Notes: generated by a model from the letters alone, not told the origin. DNA of 64,000 nucleotides from Actinoplanes lutulentus (GCF_003259845.1 NZ_QLMJ01000003.1:1-64000), one strand, 5' to 3'; positions 1-9,183 are shown, counted from the first letter of the stretch. Made by a program: numbers and translations.

Positions 1-68
1 CGACTTGCATGTGTTAAGCACGCCGCCAGCGTTCGTCCTGAGCCAGGATCAAACTCTCCAACAAAATC
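1..68 (-). rRNA. rrs: 16S ribosomal RNA, 5' end (partial)
   Basis: The reverse complement contains the universally conserved 16S 5' segment (AGAGTTTGATCCTGGCTCAG), followed by the GACGAACGCTGGCGGCG stretch typical of actinobacteria. The gene runs off the left edge of the window, so only the first ~65 bases are present. The exact mature 5' end (about position 66-70) is estimated, because it is set by processing and no motif marks it. Confidence 0.97.
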
Positions 69-345
69 TTTGGAAAAGCGTCCCGGCAACAAAAAGTTGC
101 CAAAGGAATTTCCCTACCCATCCCCAAAGAGATAGGCCGGGGTAATGCCATAAATGGCACTGGCTTATCAAGCACCCTGTTGAGTTCTCAAAGAACAACC
201 GCACATCGAAGTGAACCTCAGCTAAGAGGCTCGCAATCGAGGCAACCGTTCAAGATTACCTGGTCGGTTTTCGCCTCTCGGCATCGCCCAGGTCATGTGG
301 CTCTAGCAGACGGCCGGATTTTCATCTCGCCCGTTTCCTGCTGGC
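69..345 (-). promoter_or_regulatory. rrn operon leader with boxA-like/processing element
   Basis: This stretch lies directly upstream of 16S rRNA on the same strand. At 171-200 the minus strand reads TTGTTCTTTGAGAACTCAAC, the conserved actinobacterial rrn leader element. It includes a boxA-like antitermination sequence and forms part of the left arm of the 16S processing stem. The leader is clearly richer in A/T than the protein-coding neighbourhood. No protein gene is supported here, although several short frames are open by chance. Confidence 0.8.
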
Positions 346-351
346 TGAACC

Positions 352-380
352 ACTCTAGCCGGTCAGCGTCGCGGCCGCAA
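352..380 (-). promoter_or_regulatory. candidate rrn promoter
   Basis: On the minus strand a TTGCGG hexamer (375-380) and a TAGAGT hexamer (352-357) are separated by exactly 17 bases. This is a plausible principal-sigma promoter firing into the rrn leader, with an expected start near position 345. rrn operons often carry tandem promoters. A TTGACC at 421-426 could be a second -35 but lacks a convincing -10. From 381 to 613 nothing else is supported. Confidence 0.5.
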
Positions 381-613
381 ATCCAATTTCTTGGAACTCG
401 CCGCACCACCCGGCTGTCGAGGTCAAGCTTAGCTCGCTCTCGACTGCTCCCGAGGCACCTTCCGGATTGTCACTTTCGTGCCGCTCCGTACCGGTTTCCC
501 GCTTGCAGAGAAGAAGTTACGGGACTTGGGTAGCTGACTGCAAATCGACGTTCATGGTCCGTCCGGGCGGCGCGGCGACACACGGCGAATCGAAACCGTG
601 ACAGAGTGGCGTC

Positions 614-829
614 ATGGACGCTTCCGGGACGCTGGCGGTCGACGCGTTTCTCGGCCTCATCGTGCCGCTCTGGCAGATCGTGATCGGCTTACTTGTGCTG
701 GTCACGGTGGTTGTCTCGGTCCATCGCATGTTCTTGCGAGGCCCCTCCCGGATGGGTGGGGCTCTTCTTTTGGTCGGCAGCGCGGTGGTCGGACTCGCCG
801 TCGTCAGCTACCTCGTACAGAGTTTGTGA
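614..829 (+). CDS. small two-helix membrane protein of unknown function
   Basis: This 71-residue protein consists almost entirely of two hydrophobic segments (about residues 11-37 and 47-69) joined by a short basic loop (RGPSRM), so it should sit in the cytoplasmic membrane as a hairpin. No family is recognised. The frame ends 8 bases before the convergent nitrilase-family gene stops. The Shine-Dalgarno is poor. Coding status rests on the coherent membrane pattern in a reading frame lying between two annotated units. Function is unknown. Confidence 0.55.
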   Translation: MDASGTLAVDAFLGLIVPLWQIVIGLLVLVTVVVSVHRMFLRGPSRMGGALLLVGSAVVGLAVVSYLVQSL

Positions 830-837
830 CCTGGGCC

Positions 838-1632
<795 letters not shown>

Positions 1633-1671
1633 AAGTCGAAGCGTACGACCCCGGCCGGTGAAAGAGAGCAG

Positions 1672-1704
1672 CAAAAAGCCGCCGCCCGGAGATCGGGCGG
1701 CGGC
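1672..1704 (-). terminator. Rho-independent terminator downstream of clpX
   Basis: On the minus strand, 10 bases after the clpX stop codon, an 11-bp perfect GC stem (arms 1678-1688 and 1694-1704) is followed by TTTTT. This is a textbook intrinsic terminator. It separates clpX from the downstream nitrilase-family gene. Confidence 0.85.
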
Positions 1705-1713
1705 GTAGAGAAC

Positions 1714-3006
1714 TCAGGCGGACTTTTCCTCGCGGTCCGGCCGGCGTCGCCGGCCGACGAATTCGCGCGGGACGATCGTGGGGTTCACGTTCTCCAGGAC
1801 CACCTCGCGGTTGATCACCACGCGGGCCGCATCGGGGTTGCTGGGCACCTCGTACATCACGGAGAGGAGGACCTCTTCCATGATCGCGCGGAGACCACGG
1901 GCGCCGGTGCCACGGAGCATGGCCTGGTCGGCGATCGCCTCGAGTGCACCCTCGTCGAACTCCAGCTCGACACCGTCGAGCTCGAAGAGACGCTGGTACT
2001 GCTTCACGTAGGCGTTGCGCGGCTCGGTGAGGATCTTGATGAGAGCCTCACGGTCGAGGTTGCGCACCGTCGTGATGACCGGGAGACGACCGATGAACTC
2101 GGGGATGAGCCCGAATTTCAGCATGTCCTCCGGCATCACTCTGCTGAAGATGTCGTCGGTGTTCCGCTCCGAGATCGACCGCAGGCGAGCGCCGAAACCG
2201 ACGCCGCTCTGGCCGACGCGCTGTTCGATTATCCGGTCGAGGCCGGCGAAAGCACCGCCCACGATGAACAGCACGTTCGTCGTGTCGATCTGGATGAACT
2301 CCTGGTGCGGGTGCTTGCGGCCGCCCTGCGGCGGAACGTTCGCAACCGTGCCCTCGAGTATTTTCAGCAGGGCCTGCTGGACGCCCTCGCCGGAGACGTC
2401 CCGCGTGATCGACGGGTTCTCACTCTTGCGAGCGATCTTGTCGACCTCGTCGATGTAGATGATGCCCTGCTCAGCGCGCTTGACGTCGTAGTCAGCCGCT
2501 TGGATCAGCTTGAGCAGGATGTTCTCGACATCCTCGCCGACGTAACCGGCCTCGGTCAGCGCTGTGGCGTCCGCAATGGCGAACGGCACGTTGAGCATCC
2601 GCGCCAGCGTCTGGGCCAGGTGTGTCTTACCGCAGCCGGTGGGACCGATGAGCATGATGTTGGACTTGGCAACCTCGACGTCACTGCCCCCACCGGGCGC
2701 ACCGTTCGACTCGGCCTGAATGCGCTTGTAGTGGTTGTAGACCGCGACGGAGAGCGCCTTCTTTGCCTGCTCCTGGCCGACAACATAGTTGTCCAGGAAC
2801 TGGCAGATCTCCATCGGCTTGGGAAGCTCTTCCCACTTCACCTCGCCGGTCTCGGCCAGCTCCTCTTCGATGATCTCGTTGCAGAGGTCGATGCACTCGT
2901 CGCAGATGTAGACCCCAGGGCCTGCGATGAGTTTCTTGACCTGCTTCTGCGACTTCCCACAGAAGGAGCACTTGAGTAGGTCGCCACCGTCGCCGATCCG
3001 TGCCAC
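1714..3006 (-). CDS. clpX: ATP-dependent Clp protease ATP-binding subunit ClpX
   Basis: AAA+ unfoldase of 430 residues that recognises, unfolds and feeds substrates into ClpP. The N-terminal C4 zinc-binding domain is intact (Cys13, Cys16, Cys35, Cys38). Walker A is GPTGCGKT (121-128) and Walker B is IIYIDEVD (Asp186/Glu187). The RKH pore motif and the GVGFGAR segment containing the ClpP-binding loop are present. The start is GTG (MARIGDGG) with a GGGAGA ribosome-binding site. It lies 210 bases downstream of clpP2 on the same strand and ends in an intrinsic terminator. This clpP1-clpP2-clpX order is standard for actinobacteria. Confidence 0.97.
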   Translation of the reverse strand: MARIGDGGDLLKCSFCGKSQKQVKKLIAGPGVYICDECIDLCNEIIEEELAETGEVKWEELPKPMEICQFLDNYVVGQEQAKKALSVAVYNHYKRIQAESNGAPGGGSDVEVAKSNIMLIGPTGCGKTHLAQTLARMLNVPFAIADATALTEAGYVGEDVENILLKLIQAADYDVKRAEQGIIYIDEVDKIARKSENPSITRDVSGEGVQQALLKILEGTVANVPPQGGRKHPHQEFIQIDTTNVLFIVGGAFAGLDRIIEQRVGQSGVGFGARLRSISERNTDDIFSRVMPEDMLKFGLIPEFIGRLPVITTVRNLDREALIKILTEPRNAYVKQYQRLFELDGVELEFDEGALEAIADQAMLRGTGARGLRAIMEEVLLSVMYEVPSNPDAARVVINREVVLENVNPTIVPREFVGRRRRPDREEKSA

Positions 3007-3216
3007 CTACGTTCTCCCTGCGTTCAATGGCCGATCGCCGACCGGTCCGTTTACGAGGACGGAATGCCTCGTTGCCATCTCATCGTCCGCCGACCCGCGT
3101 AACTGAGGATGCAGACTCGACGTTACCCGCTGTGGAGCTGTTCTCCGACCCCCCAAAACGGGCGTGTCAGGGGTCGGCCAGTCTAACCACCACCAGCCGG
3201 CCCCTCACGCGGCGCA

Positions 3217-3879
3217 CTAGTTGCCGGCGCCGACGCCCTGCAGGCTCTTCTTACGCGTCGCGAGGACCACGTCGACCAGGCCGTACTCCTTGGCCTCGGC
3301 CGCCGTCATGATCTTGTCGCGGTCGATGTCCTTCTTGACCTTGTCGAGCGGCTGGTTGGAGTGGTGCGAAAGCATCTCCTCCAGCTGGGTCCGCATCCGC
3401 ATGATCTCGCGGGCCTGGATCTCGATGTCCGACCCCTGGCCGTAACCACCCTCGGTGGCCGGCTGGTGGATGATGATCCGCGAGTGCGGAAGCGCCATCC
3501 GCTTGCCCGGCGTGCCGCCGGCGAGCAGGACGGCCGCGGCGCTGGCCGCCTGGCCGAGGCAGACCGTGCTGATGTCCGGCCGGACGTACTGCATGGTGTC
3601 GTAGATGGCCGTCATCGCGGTGAACGAGCCACCGGGCGAGTTGATGTACATCAGGATGTCGCGGTCCGGGTCGGTGCTCTCCAGCGTCAGCAGCTGGGCC
3701 ATCACGTCGTTGGCCGACGCGTCGTCCACCTGGACGCCGAGGAAGATGATCCGGTCCTCGAACATCTTGTTGTAGGGGTTCGACTCCTTGATCCCCCACG
3801 AGGTGCGCTCGGAGAACGAGGGCAGCACGTAGCGGTTGTGCACCGGAGCGAAGCCGGGAGGCATAGAAAGGTCGGTCAT
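3217..3879 (-). CDS. clpP2: ATP-dependent Clp protease proteolytic subunit 2
   Basis: Serine protease subunit of 220 residues with the ClpP catalytic triad: Ser113 in GQAASAAAV, His138 in SRIIIHQP and Asp188 in the DIDRD segment. In actinobacteria, ClpP1 and ClpP2 form a mixed two-ring peptidase that works with ClpX and ClpC1. The start codon is 11 bases beyond the clpP1 stop and is preceded by GGAG, so the two are co-transcribed. The longer N-terminus and the order within the operon identify it as ClpP2. Confidence 0.95.
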   Translation of the reverse strand: MTDLSMPPGFAPVHNRYVLPSFSERTSWGIKESNPYNKMFEDRIIFLGVQVDDASANDVMAQLLTLESTDPDRDILMYINSPGGSFTAMTAIYDTMQYVRPDISTVCLGQAASAAAVLLAGGTPGKRMALPHSRIIIHQPATEGGYGQGSDIEIQAREIMRMRTQLEEMLSHHSNQPLDKVKKDIDRDKIMTAAEAKEYGLVDVVLATRKKSLQGVGAGN

Positions 3880-3890
3880 GGTTCAGCTCC

Positions 3891-4523
3891 TCAGTTCAGC
3901 GTTCCGGCACCGTCCGGGACCTGAGTGGCCCCGGTGATCACCTTGTCGATGAAGCCATAGTCCTTCGCCTCCTGCGCCGTGAACCAGCGGTCACGGTCGA
4001 AGTCGGCAGCGATCTGCTCCTGGGTCTGTCCCGTGTGAAACGCGATGCGCTCCTGGAACATCCGCTTGGTGTAAAGCATCTGCTCGGCCTGGATGGCGAT
4101 GTCGGCGGCCGTGCCGCCCATCCCGCCGGACGGCTGGTGCATCATGATGCGCGCGTGCGGCAGGGCGTAACGCTTGCCCGCGGTCCCGGCGCAGAGCAGG
4201 AACTGTCCCATCGAGGCCGCCATGCCCATGCCGACGGTCGACACGTCGTTGTCGATGAACTGCATCGTGTCGTAGATCGCCATGCCCGAGTAGACCGAGC
4301 CACCGGGTGAGTTGATCCAGAGGTGGATGTCAGCCTCGGGGTCCTCGGCGGAGAGCAGCAGCAGCTGCGCGCAGATGCGGTTGGCGACCGCATCGGTCAC
4401 CTCGCTGCCGAGAAAGATGATGCGCTCACGCAGCAGGCGGTTGAAGACCGAATCGTCGAGGTTGCCACTGAGTGCTTCGCCCCGCCGCGCCATGGGGGTG
4501 GCGGGGATGTGGAGATCGGTCAT
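3891..4523 (-). CDS. clpP1: ATP-dependent Clp protease proteolytic subunit 1
   Basis: ClpP-family serine peptidase of 210 residues. The triad is Ser104 (GMAASMGQF), His129 (ARIMMHQP) and Asp178 (DFDRDRW). It is the first gene of the clpP1-clpP2 unit. The ATG is preceded by GAAGGG at good spacing. A candidate ClgR operator lies 110-127 bases upstream, which fits the known activation of clpP1P2 by ClgR in other actinobacteria. Confidence 0.95.
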   Translation of the reverse strand: MTDLHIPATPMARRGEALSGNLDDSVFNRLLRERIIFLGSEVTDAVANRICAQLLLLSAEDPEADIHLWINSPGGSVYSGMAIYDTMQFIDNDVSTVGMGMAASMGQFLLCAGTAGKRYALPHARIMMHQPSGGMGGTAADIAIQAEQMLYTKRMFQERIAFHTGQTQEQIAADFDRDRWFTAQEAKDYGFIDKVITGATQVPDGAGTLN

Positions 4524-4632
4524 GGCAGCCCTTCACAGCTGACTGTGTCGGCCGAGAGATCCGGCCGGCAGGTTGTCCGTCGTACGACCAACCTAACTGG
4601 TCGGATGCGCATCAGCTTCCCGCTCAGGCGGG

Positions 4633-4650
4633 TGTTCGCTGACAGCGCAC
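4633..4650. promoter_or_regulatory. candidate ClgR operator upstream of clpP1
   Basis: The sequence TGTTCGCTGACAGCGCAC matches the published actinobacterial ClgR consensus (WNNWCGCYNANRGCGWWS, recalled from Corynebacterium work) at all but one informative position. It lies between clpP1 and the tig terminator. A weak -10-like TAGGTT (minus strand, 4590-4595) with no recognisable -35 lies between it and clpP1, as expected for an activator-dependent promoter. The box is embedded in a larger palindrome (arms 4626-4634 and 4648-4656). Confidence 0.6.
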
Positions 4651-4680
4651 CCGCCTCTGGGCGTACCCATGAAACGGCAG

Positions 4681-4716
4681 CGGCCACCGTGCAGCGCGAG
4701 CGCTGCACGGTGGCCG
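4681..4716 (-). terminator. terminator downstream of tig
   Basis: A perfect 16-bp inverted repeat (4681-4696 and 4701-4716, four-base loop) begins 14 bases after the tig stop on the minus strand. The run after the stem (CTGCCGTTTC) is only weakly T-rich. Termination is therefore likely but not textbook, as is common in high-GC actinobacteria. Confidence 0.7.
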
Positions 4717-4730
4717 GCTGAACGGTGTTA

Positions 4731-6080
4731 TCAGTGGTTGTGCCCGGCGTGCTCGTCCTCGCCCGCGGCACGCAGGTCGTCGAGCGAGAGGACGTTGCCC
4801 TCGCTGTCGGACATCGAGACCTGCTCCATGACCGACGCCAGCGCCTTGCCCCGGCGCACGTCGCCGAAGACGGAGGCCGCAGCGCCGGAGCGCACCAGCT
4901 GGTCGTAGTACTGCTGCGGCTGCATCTGGGCGCGCTGCGCCCGGTGCACGATCTCGTGACCGAACTCGTCGTCGGAGACCTGGACGTCCTCGGCGTCGGC
5001 GACGGTGTCGAGCAGCAGCTGGATCCGGACGCCTTCCTCGGCGGCCTCGGTCAGCTCCTGGTCGATCTGCTCCTCGGTCTTCTCCTCGGAGGCGAGGTAG
5101 TCCGTGAGCGTCGCGCCGATCCGCTCGAGCTGGTCGGTCATGGCCTGCTTGCGGCCCTCGACCTCGTCCTTGACGACGCCCTCGGGAGCCGGGATGTTCG
5201 CCGCCTCGACGAGCTGCTTGAGAGCCTCGTCACGGGCCGCGTAGATCTGCTCGACCTTCTTCACCTTGGTGAGACGCTCGCGCAGGTCGCCCTTGAGCTC
5301 CTCGAGGGTGTCGAACTCGCTCGCCAGCTGGGCGAACTCGTCGTCGATCTCGGGAAGCTGCTTGTCCTTGACGGTCCGCACGACGACCTTCACCTCGGCG
5401 TCCTGCCCGGCGAAGTCACCGCCCACCAGCTGCGTGGTGAAGGCGGCCTCCTCGCCACCGGAGAGGCCGACGAGCACCTCGTCCAGACCCGGCAGCAGCT
5501 GCTTGCTGCCGACCTCGTGGGAGATGTTGGTGGCAGAGCCGCCCGGCACCTCCTCGCCGTCGACGGTGGCGTTGAGGTCGAGCTGCACGTAGTCGCCCTC
5601 GGCGGCGGGCCGTTCGACGGTCTTCAGGGTGGCGAAGCGCTCACGCAGGCCGTTGATCTGCTCGTCGATCTCGTTGTCGCCGATTTCGACGGCGGGAACC
5701 GTCACGGCGATCGTGGAGAGGTCCGGGACGGTGATCTCCGGGCGGACGTCGACCTCGGCCGTGAACTTCAGCGGCGCGTTGTCGGCGAACTCGGTGATCT
5801 CCACCTCGGGACGGCCGAGCGTCTTGACGTCATGCTCCTGCACCGCGGCGAGGATCTGCTGCGGGATCGCCTCCTGCACGGCCTCGTTGAGGACCGCACC
5901 ACGGCCGACTCGCTGGTCGATCACCGCTGCGGGGATCTTGCCGCGACGGAAGCCCGGAACCTGGACCTGCGCGCCGATCTCCCGGTACGCCTTCTGCAGG
6001 CTCGGCTTGAGCTCGTCGAACGGCACCTCGATGGCGAGCTTCACCCGAGTCGGGCTCAGAGTCTCGACGGTGCTCTTCAC
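4731..6080 (-). CDS. tig: trigger factor (ribosome-associated chaperone, peptidyl-prolyl isomerase)
   Basis: This 449-residue protein has the three-domain trigger factor architecture. The N-terminal ribosome-binding domain carries the signature GFRRGKIP (near residue 44), which docks at the tunnel exit. A FKBP-type PPIase domain follows at about residues 155-240, then a long helical C-terminal chaperone domain. The C-terminus ends in a His/Asp/Glu-rich tail (AGEDEHAGHNH), a common lineage feature. The start is GTG with an AAGGAG site. tRNA-Pro lies 37 bases upstream on the same strand, so both may share a transcript. It sits immediately upstream of clpP1P2, the standard arrangement. Confidence 0.95.
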   Translation of the reverse strand: MKSTVETLSPTRVKLAIEVPFDELKPSLQKAYREIGAQVQVPGFRRGKIPAAVIDQRVGRGAVLNEAVQEAIPQQILAAVQEHDVKTLGRPEVEITEFADNAPLKFTAEVDVRPEITVPDLSTIAVTVPAVEIGDNEIDEQINGLRERFATLKTVERPAAEGDYVQLDLNATVDGEEVPGGSATNISHEVGSKQLLPGLDEVLVGLSGGEEAAFTTQLVGGDFAGQDAEVKVVVRTVKDKQLPEIDDEFAQLASEFDTLEELKGDLRERLTKVKKVEQIYAARDEALKQLVEAANIPAPEGVVKDEVEGRKQAMTDQLERIGATLTDYLASEEKTEEQIDQELTEAAEEGVRIQLLLDTVADAEDVQVSDDEFGHEIVHRAQRAQMQPQQYYDQLVRSGAAASVFGDVRRGKALASVMEQVSMSDSEGNVLSLDDLRAAGEDEHAGHNH

Positions 6081-6117
6081 AGGCGTACTCCTTGTTGCTG
6101 CGGACAGTTGATTTCAG

Positions 6118-6191
6118 TCGGGGTGGCGGGATTTGAACCCACGGCCCCTCGCTCCCAAAGCGAGTGCGCTACCAAGCTGCGCCACACCCCG
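6118..6191 (-). tRNA. tRNA-Pro (anticodon TGG)
   Basis: A 74-nt cloverleaf reads on the minus strand: acceptor CGGGGTG paired with CACCCCG, anticodon stem CTCGC/GCGAG with loop TTTGGGA, and a T-loop containing GGTTCGAATCC. The anticodon is TGG, decoding proline. CCA is not encoded. A -10-like TACACT lies at 6203-6208 (minus strand). The tig gene follows 37 bases downstream on the same strand. Confidence 0.95.
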
Positions 6192-6322
6192 TGGCGTCGG
6201 CCAGTGTATGCGGTCGGCTTGCCCACGTGTGCGCTGGAGTCACCTGCTGGGGAATCCGGTTCGCGCGGACGGCAGATGATTCAGTAGAGTGTGCCTGTGC
6301 CCCCGGGTGAAACCAGGGTCAT

Positions 6323-6393
6323 GCGGGCGTAGCTCAATGGTAGAGCTTCAGTCTTCCAAACTGACTACGCGAGTTCGATTCTCGTCGCCCGCT
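6323..6393 (+). tRNA. tRNA-Gly (anticodon TCC)
   Basis: A 71-nt cloverleaf: acceptor GCGGGCG pairs with CGCCCGC, and the anticodon stem TCAGT/ACTGA encloses loop CTTCCAA (anticodon TCC). The T-arm contains GAGTTCGATTCTC. CCA is not encoded. A TAGAGT hexamer at 6285-6290 is a likely -10. It is divergent from tRNA-Pro and stands at the edge of the accessory region, a typical integration landmark, though no duplicated 3' end was found. Confidence 0.95.
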
Positions 6394-6401
6394 CGGTTAC
6401 A

Positions 6402-6441
6402 TCGGCCCTGGTCAGCGGAGATATCTCCGGACCAGGGCCGA
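6402..6441 (+). terminator. hairpin downstream of tRNA-Gly
   Basis: A 12-bp perfect inverted repeat (6402-6413 with 6430-6441) encloses a second small palindrome (CGGAGATATCTCCG), giving a long stem 8 bases after the tRNA. The bases after the stem (CGTGTTTCACC) contain only three consecutive T residues. It is probably the tRNA-Gly terminator. Confidence 0.6.
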
Positions 6442-6978
6442 CGTGTTTCACCCCTTGGTGGATCTTGCGTGCCGATAGCGCTGCTAGTTGGCCCTCCGGG
6501 CGTCCGCGCCTCCATCGGGCCGAGGGCACCTGGTGATCCTCTTGCCATGCTGTCGGCGATCCCCTAGCCCCGGTCGCTGGATGCGCGCTGATAAATCAGC
6601 GCGGCCCGCCCATCCGGTGCATCAGCTCGCCGGTTCGAGCGTCTTGATCGGAGACGGTTGCGCTGTCGGCTCCGGCTGGACGGGCCGGGACGAACTTCGA
6701 CAGACGGGGATGCCACGGCCGAGTCAGCCGCGAGCAGCCAGTTGAACGGGCTCGAGCAACAGCGAGTTGAGCTGTCAAAAGACAGGCACTCCGCGCAGAC
6801 CCGCAGGAACATCGGATGGCCGGACCGAGCCATCGGTCCAGCGACGCCAAGCAATCACCGATGTCCGAATTTCGGATGACGCGATCACCAATAGGCAAGT
6901 CAGGATGCACGCTGCTGGCCGCTCTATCCATCCGGAATGGAGTGGCGCACCTGGAACGTCAGGCGGACCCTGAGCGTC
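6442..6978. other. non-coding stretch between tRNA-Gly and the HEPN-like gene
   Basis: Short frames are open on both strands, but none has a credible start, composition or recognisable motif. Visible structure consists of a 7-bp stem-loop (GCGCTGA, loop TAAA, TCAGCGC) near 6586-6603 and a small palindrome TCCGAATTTCGGA near 6865. Base composition appears less GC-rich than the flanking core genes. It may be decayed island DNA. Confidence 0.5.
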
Positions 6979-7506
6979 GTGACAACGATCCCGAGCTTGC
7001 AGCCCCCGTACAGCCTTGCCCTTGGTCACGCCTGGCTCTGGGCAAAGGCCTGCGAGGTTCCGGCTGCTCGCCTACTCGGTGACGGCTTCGGTCTGCCGGA
7101 CGCCCTTCTCCTCCTGGTCGCCCTACGTAACGTCCGGCGGGCCGCTGAGTTGGCTGGCAAGTCACTCACGAAGCCCGAGGCACAGCAGCACCTCGCGGAT
7201 GCGCTGTCTAAGTTCGATGCGGCTTTGCCGGGGCTAAAGGAGGCTCGTGATGTCATCGAGCACCTGGACGAGTACGCCATCGGAGTCGGCACCGAACAGA
7301 AGAAGCTGCAAGCAGCGACACCGAGTCTCACCACGGCTGAACTTGCCGCTCGATACGCGCTTCGACTTGAGGGCACTTATAACGAGCCAATCGTGCGCGT
7401 CGGCCCCCACTCGATCGAGGCGATCAAGGTGCCGGGTGCAGCAGGCTGGTTGTTCGAGGGCATTCGGGCCGCTGTCTACGCGGAGCAAGGACACAAGAGC
7501 CTGTAG
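6979..7506 (+). CDS. hypothetical protein with a HEPN-like RX4H motif
   Basis: The reading frame is open from 6937 to 7506. The GTG at 6979 (VTTIPSLQ) is preferred over the upstream ATG, giving about 175 residues. The protein looks mainly helical. It contains the sequence RDVIEH followed by LDEYA, which fits the R-X4-6-H signature of HEPN-domain ribonucleases. Resemblance to actinobacterial proteins carrying a similar H-x-DEY segment is from memory only. It stands alone in the accessory region, with no recognisable antitoxin beside it. The assignment to HEPN is inference; the gene itself is moderately secure because composition and length are coherent. Confidence 0.55.
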   Translation: MTTIPSLQPPYSLALGHAWLWAKACEVPAARLLGDGFGLPDALLLLVALRNVRRAAELAGKSLTKPEAQQHLADALSKFDAALPGLKEARDVIEHLDEYAIGVGTEQKKLQAATPSLTTAELAARYALRLEGTYNEPIVRVGPHSIEAIKVPGAAGWLFEGIRAAVYAEQGHKSL

Positions 7507-7676
7507 GGAACCCCGCCGAGCAGGACAGGGAGTAAAAAAAATCCTCGATCGCGTGCCGGCTCCCCGGCATCACGCTCAGCAAGGTGCGCCCGTCCGCGTT
7601 CAGGGCCACTTGGCGGTCAAGTTGGTTTGAGCGAGGTCCAACCGTTCTTGAAACAAAACGGCCGACAGGAAAACGC

Positions 7677-7937
7677 TCACTTGATATCCCTCATGCTCCG
7701 GCAGCCGGCTCTTGGCTCGAACAGACGTGGCCCATCACAGCGGACGAAGATCTCCCGGCGCTCAGTCGCGGCGCCTGAGCTGTCCAGGACGTATCCGTGG
7801 ATCCAGGCCCACCCCTCATAGGTCGGCCTGCGGCTCACCGAGATCACCCGGAACACCAGTTGACGTAGGTCTGCGAATTGCACTGATGCCTGACGGTCAA
7901 CGATCAGCACTTCACCCGGGCGCGGAATCACAGACAT
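7677..7937 (-). CDS. small conserved hypothetical protein (86 aa)
   Basis: The translation (MSVIPRPGEVLIV, then ASVQFADLRQLVFRVI, PTYEGWAWIHGYVLD and ERREIFV) resembles a family of ~70-90-residue hypothetical proteins often seen beside XRE-type regulators in Micromonosporaceae. It predicts as a compact mostly beta fold with no membrane segment. Here it is divergent from an XRE gene, separated by 328 bases. There is no clear Shine-Dalgarno. Function is unknown. Recognition of the family is from memory and cannot be verified here. Confidence 0.6.
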   Translation of the reverse strand: MSVIPRPGEVLIVDRQASVQFADLRQLVFRVISVSRRPTYEGWAWIHGYVLDSSGAATERREIFVRCDGPRLFEPRAGCRSMRDIK

Positions 7938-8265
7938 TTTGGTTTAGGCGGCACCGGGGCCAGCGGGCATCACTGCCAACACCTGCCTCGGTGCCGGATC
8001 ATGAGAGCGTCGCCACCGACTCGCCGGTGTCCCCGGTAGTCCGCGCAGGAACGGCGTTCCATCAGCCAGGAATCACGGCGCGACTGGGCCACCATACGCA
8101 GCACGGTTCGGCGGGTCGTGTACTTCCGACCCGCCCCAGCGCATGAGCGCCAGGAGGAGGCAGCAGCGGCGGAAACAGTCATGGAGACAGGCTGTGGCCG
8201 AAACCGCCCCAGAACCCGGAAAATCATTCCGGGGTCGCCGATCTCCAAACGGGGAGGGTCAGCAC
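7938..8265. other. divergent intergenic region upstream of the XRE gene
   Basis: This is 328 bases between the 86-residue gene (minus) and the XRE regulator (plus), and presumably holds both promoters. A GGGTCGTGTACTTCCGACCC inverted repeat lies near 8112-8131 and could be a hairpin or operator. Frames across it are open on both strands, but they overlap each other and none looks like protein. Confidence 0.4.
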
Positions 8266-9183
8266 ATGCGCGGCATGACCATGAATCTGACAATCGGCGA
8301 GCGAGTCGCTTGGTACCGACGCAGGCGCGGCTTGTCTCAGGAGGTACTGGCCGGCCTCATCGGGCGCACCGCGGACTGGCTCGGGAAGATCGAGAACAAC
8401 CGGATCGAACTGGACCGTCTGTCGGTCATCAAGTCGCTCGCCGACGTCTTGGACGTCTCGCTCGGCGACCTCCTCGCGGAGCCATCGCTGGTCGATTGGA
8501 ACGCGGACAGCGGCATGGAGACCGTGCCGGCTCTGCGAACCGCGCTCATGGAGTACCAAGCGCTCACCTCACTCGGCACCCGGAACCAGGAAGCGGAGCC
8601 TCCGAGCCTGGACGGGTTGAAAACGGAAGCCGGCAAGCTCTGGGCGGCATACCAGGCATCCCGATTCGGGTACGTCACCGGCCAACTTCCCGGGCTCCTT
8701 CGTCGGGCGCAGGCAGCCGCAGACGTCCTCGACGGCCGAGACCAGGACGAAGCCCGGGGTCTCCTCGGACTGACCTATCAGCTGGCCGCTACCCAGCTCA
8801 CGAAGCTGGGTGAGCCGGATCTCGCGTGGATCGCGGCCGATCGCGGCCTGTCTGCCGTGCGACCGGTCGGGGATCCGGCCATCACCGGCTCGCTATTCCG
8901 ATCCGTCAGTCACGCGCTCCTGTCGACGGGGCGCTACCAGGACGCGGTGCGGTTGACCACGGACGCAGCTAACTTCCTGGATCAATACCTCACCGACGCC
9001 GGGCCGGAGTTGCCCAGTACTGCGGCGCGCACCGAGTCCGCGAACCGCCTGGTCCGCACCATTTCGCCGACCGGCACGCCGGTCGCCTTCTCCGCCTCGA
9101 TGATTCGATCGAAGTCCGGTAACAGGCTGAGCACCGTCTGTTCTGCGGCTCCCGGGTTCCAGAGCAGATCCGCCAACTTCTGA
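8266..9183 (+). pseudogene. XRE-family transcriptional regulator, 3' end replaced
   Basis: The ATG at 8266 follows a strong GGGGAGGG site. Residues ~8-70 form a classic XRE helix-turn-helix (GERVAWYRRRRGLSQEVLAGLIG, given here by ends only: Gly11 to Gly33), followed by a helical TPR-like region to about residue 250. Homologues of this actinomycete type are generally nearer 400 residues. From about residue 251 (nt ~9018) the translation (TAARTESANRLVRT) is low-complexity and is simply the antisense of the AIPR gene. The native 3' end therefore appears lost at a recombination junction near 9015-9020. The HTH may still be made as a truncated 305-residue protein. Confidence 0.65.

Noticed and set aside
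4725..6287. A 520-codon open frame on the plus strand opposite tig
   Set aside because: It is exactly antisense to trigger factor. Its Leu/Val/Asp/Gly-rich translation is typical of antisense frames in high-GC DNA, and it runs into the tRNA-Pro gene.
6564..6931. Two overlapping minus-strand frames downstream of tRNA-Gly
   Set aside because: Neither has a ribosome-binding site, a recognisable domain or sensible composition. At most they are decayed remnants.
7530..7545. A run of eight A residues as a T-tract terminator for the minus strand
   Set aside because: No stem of useful length precedes it on the minus strand, and no minus-strand gene ends there.
8118..8813. A 231-codon plus-strand frame overlapping the XRE gene start
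   Set aside because: It is out of frame with the strongly supported HTH protein and its ribosome-binding site. Its product is Arg/Gly/Ser-rich with no fold.
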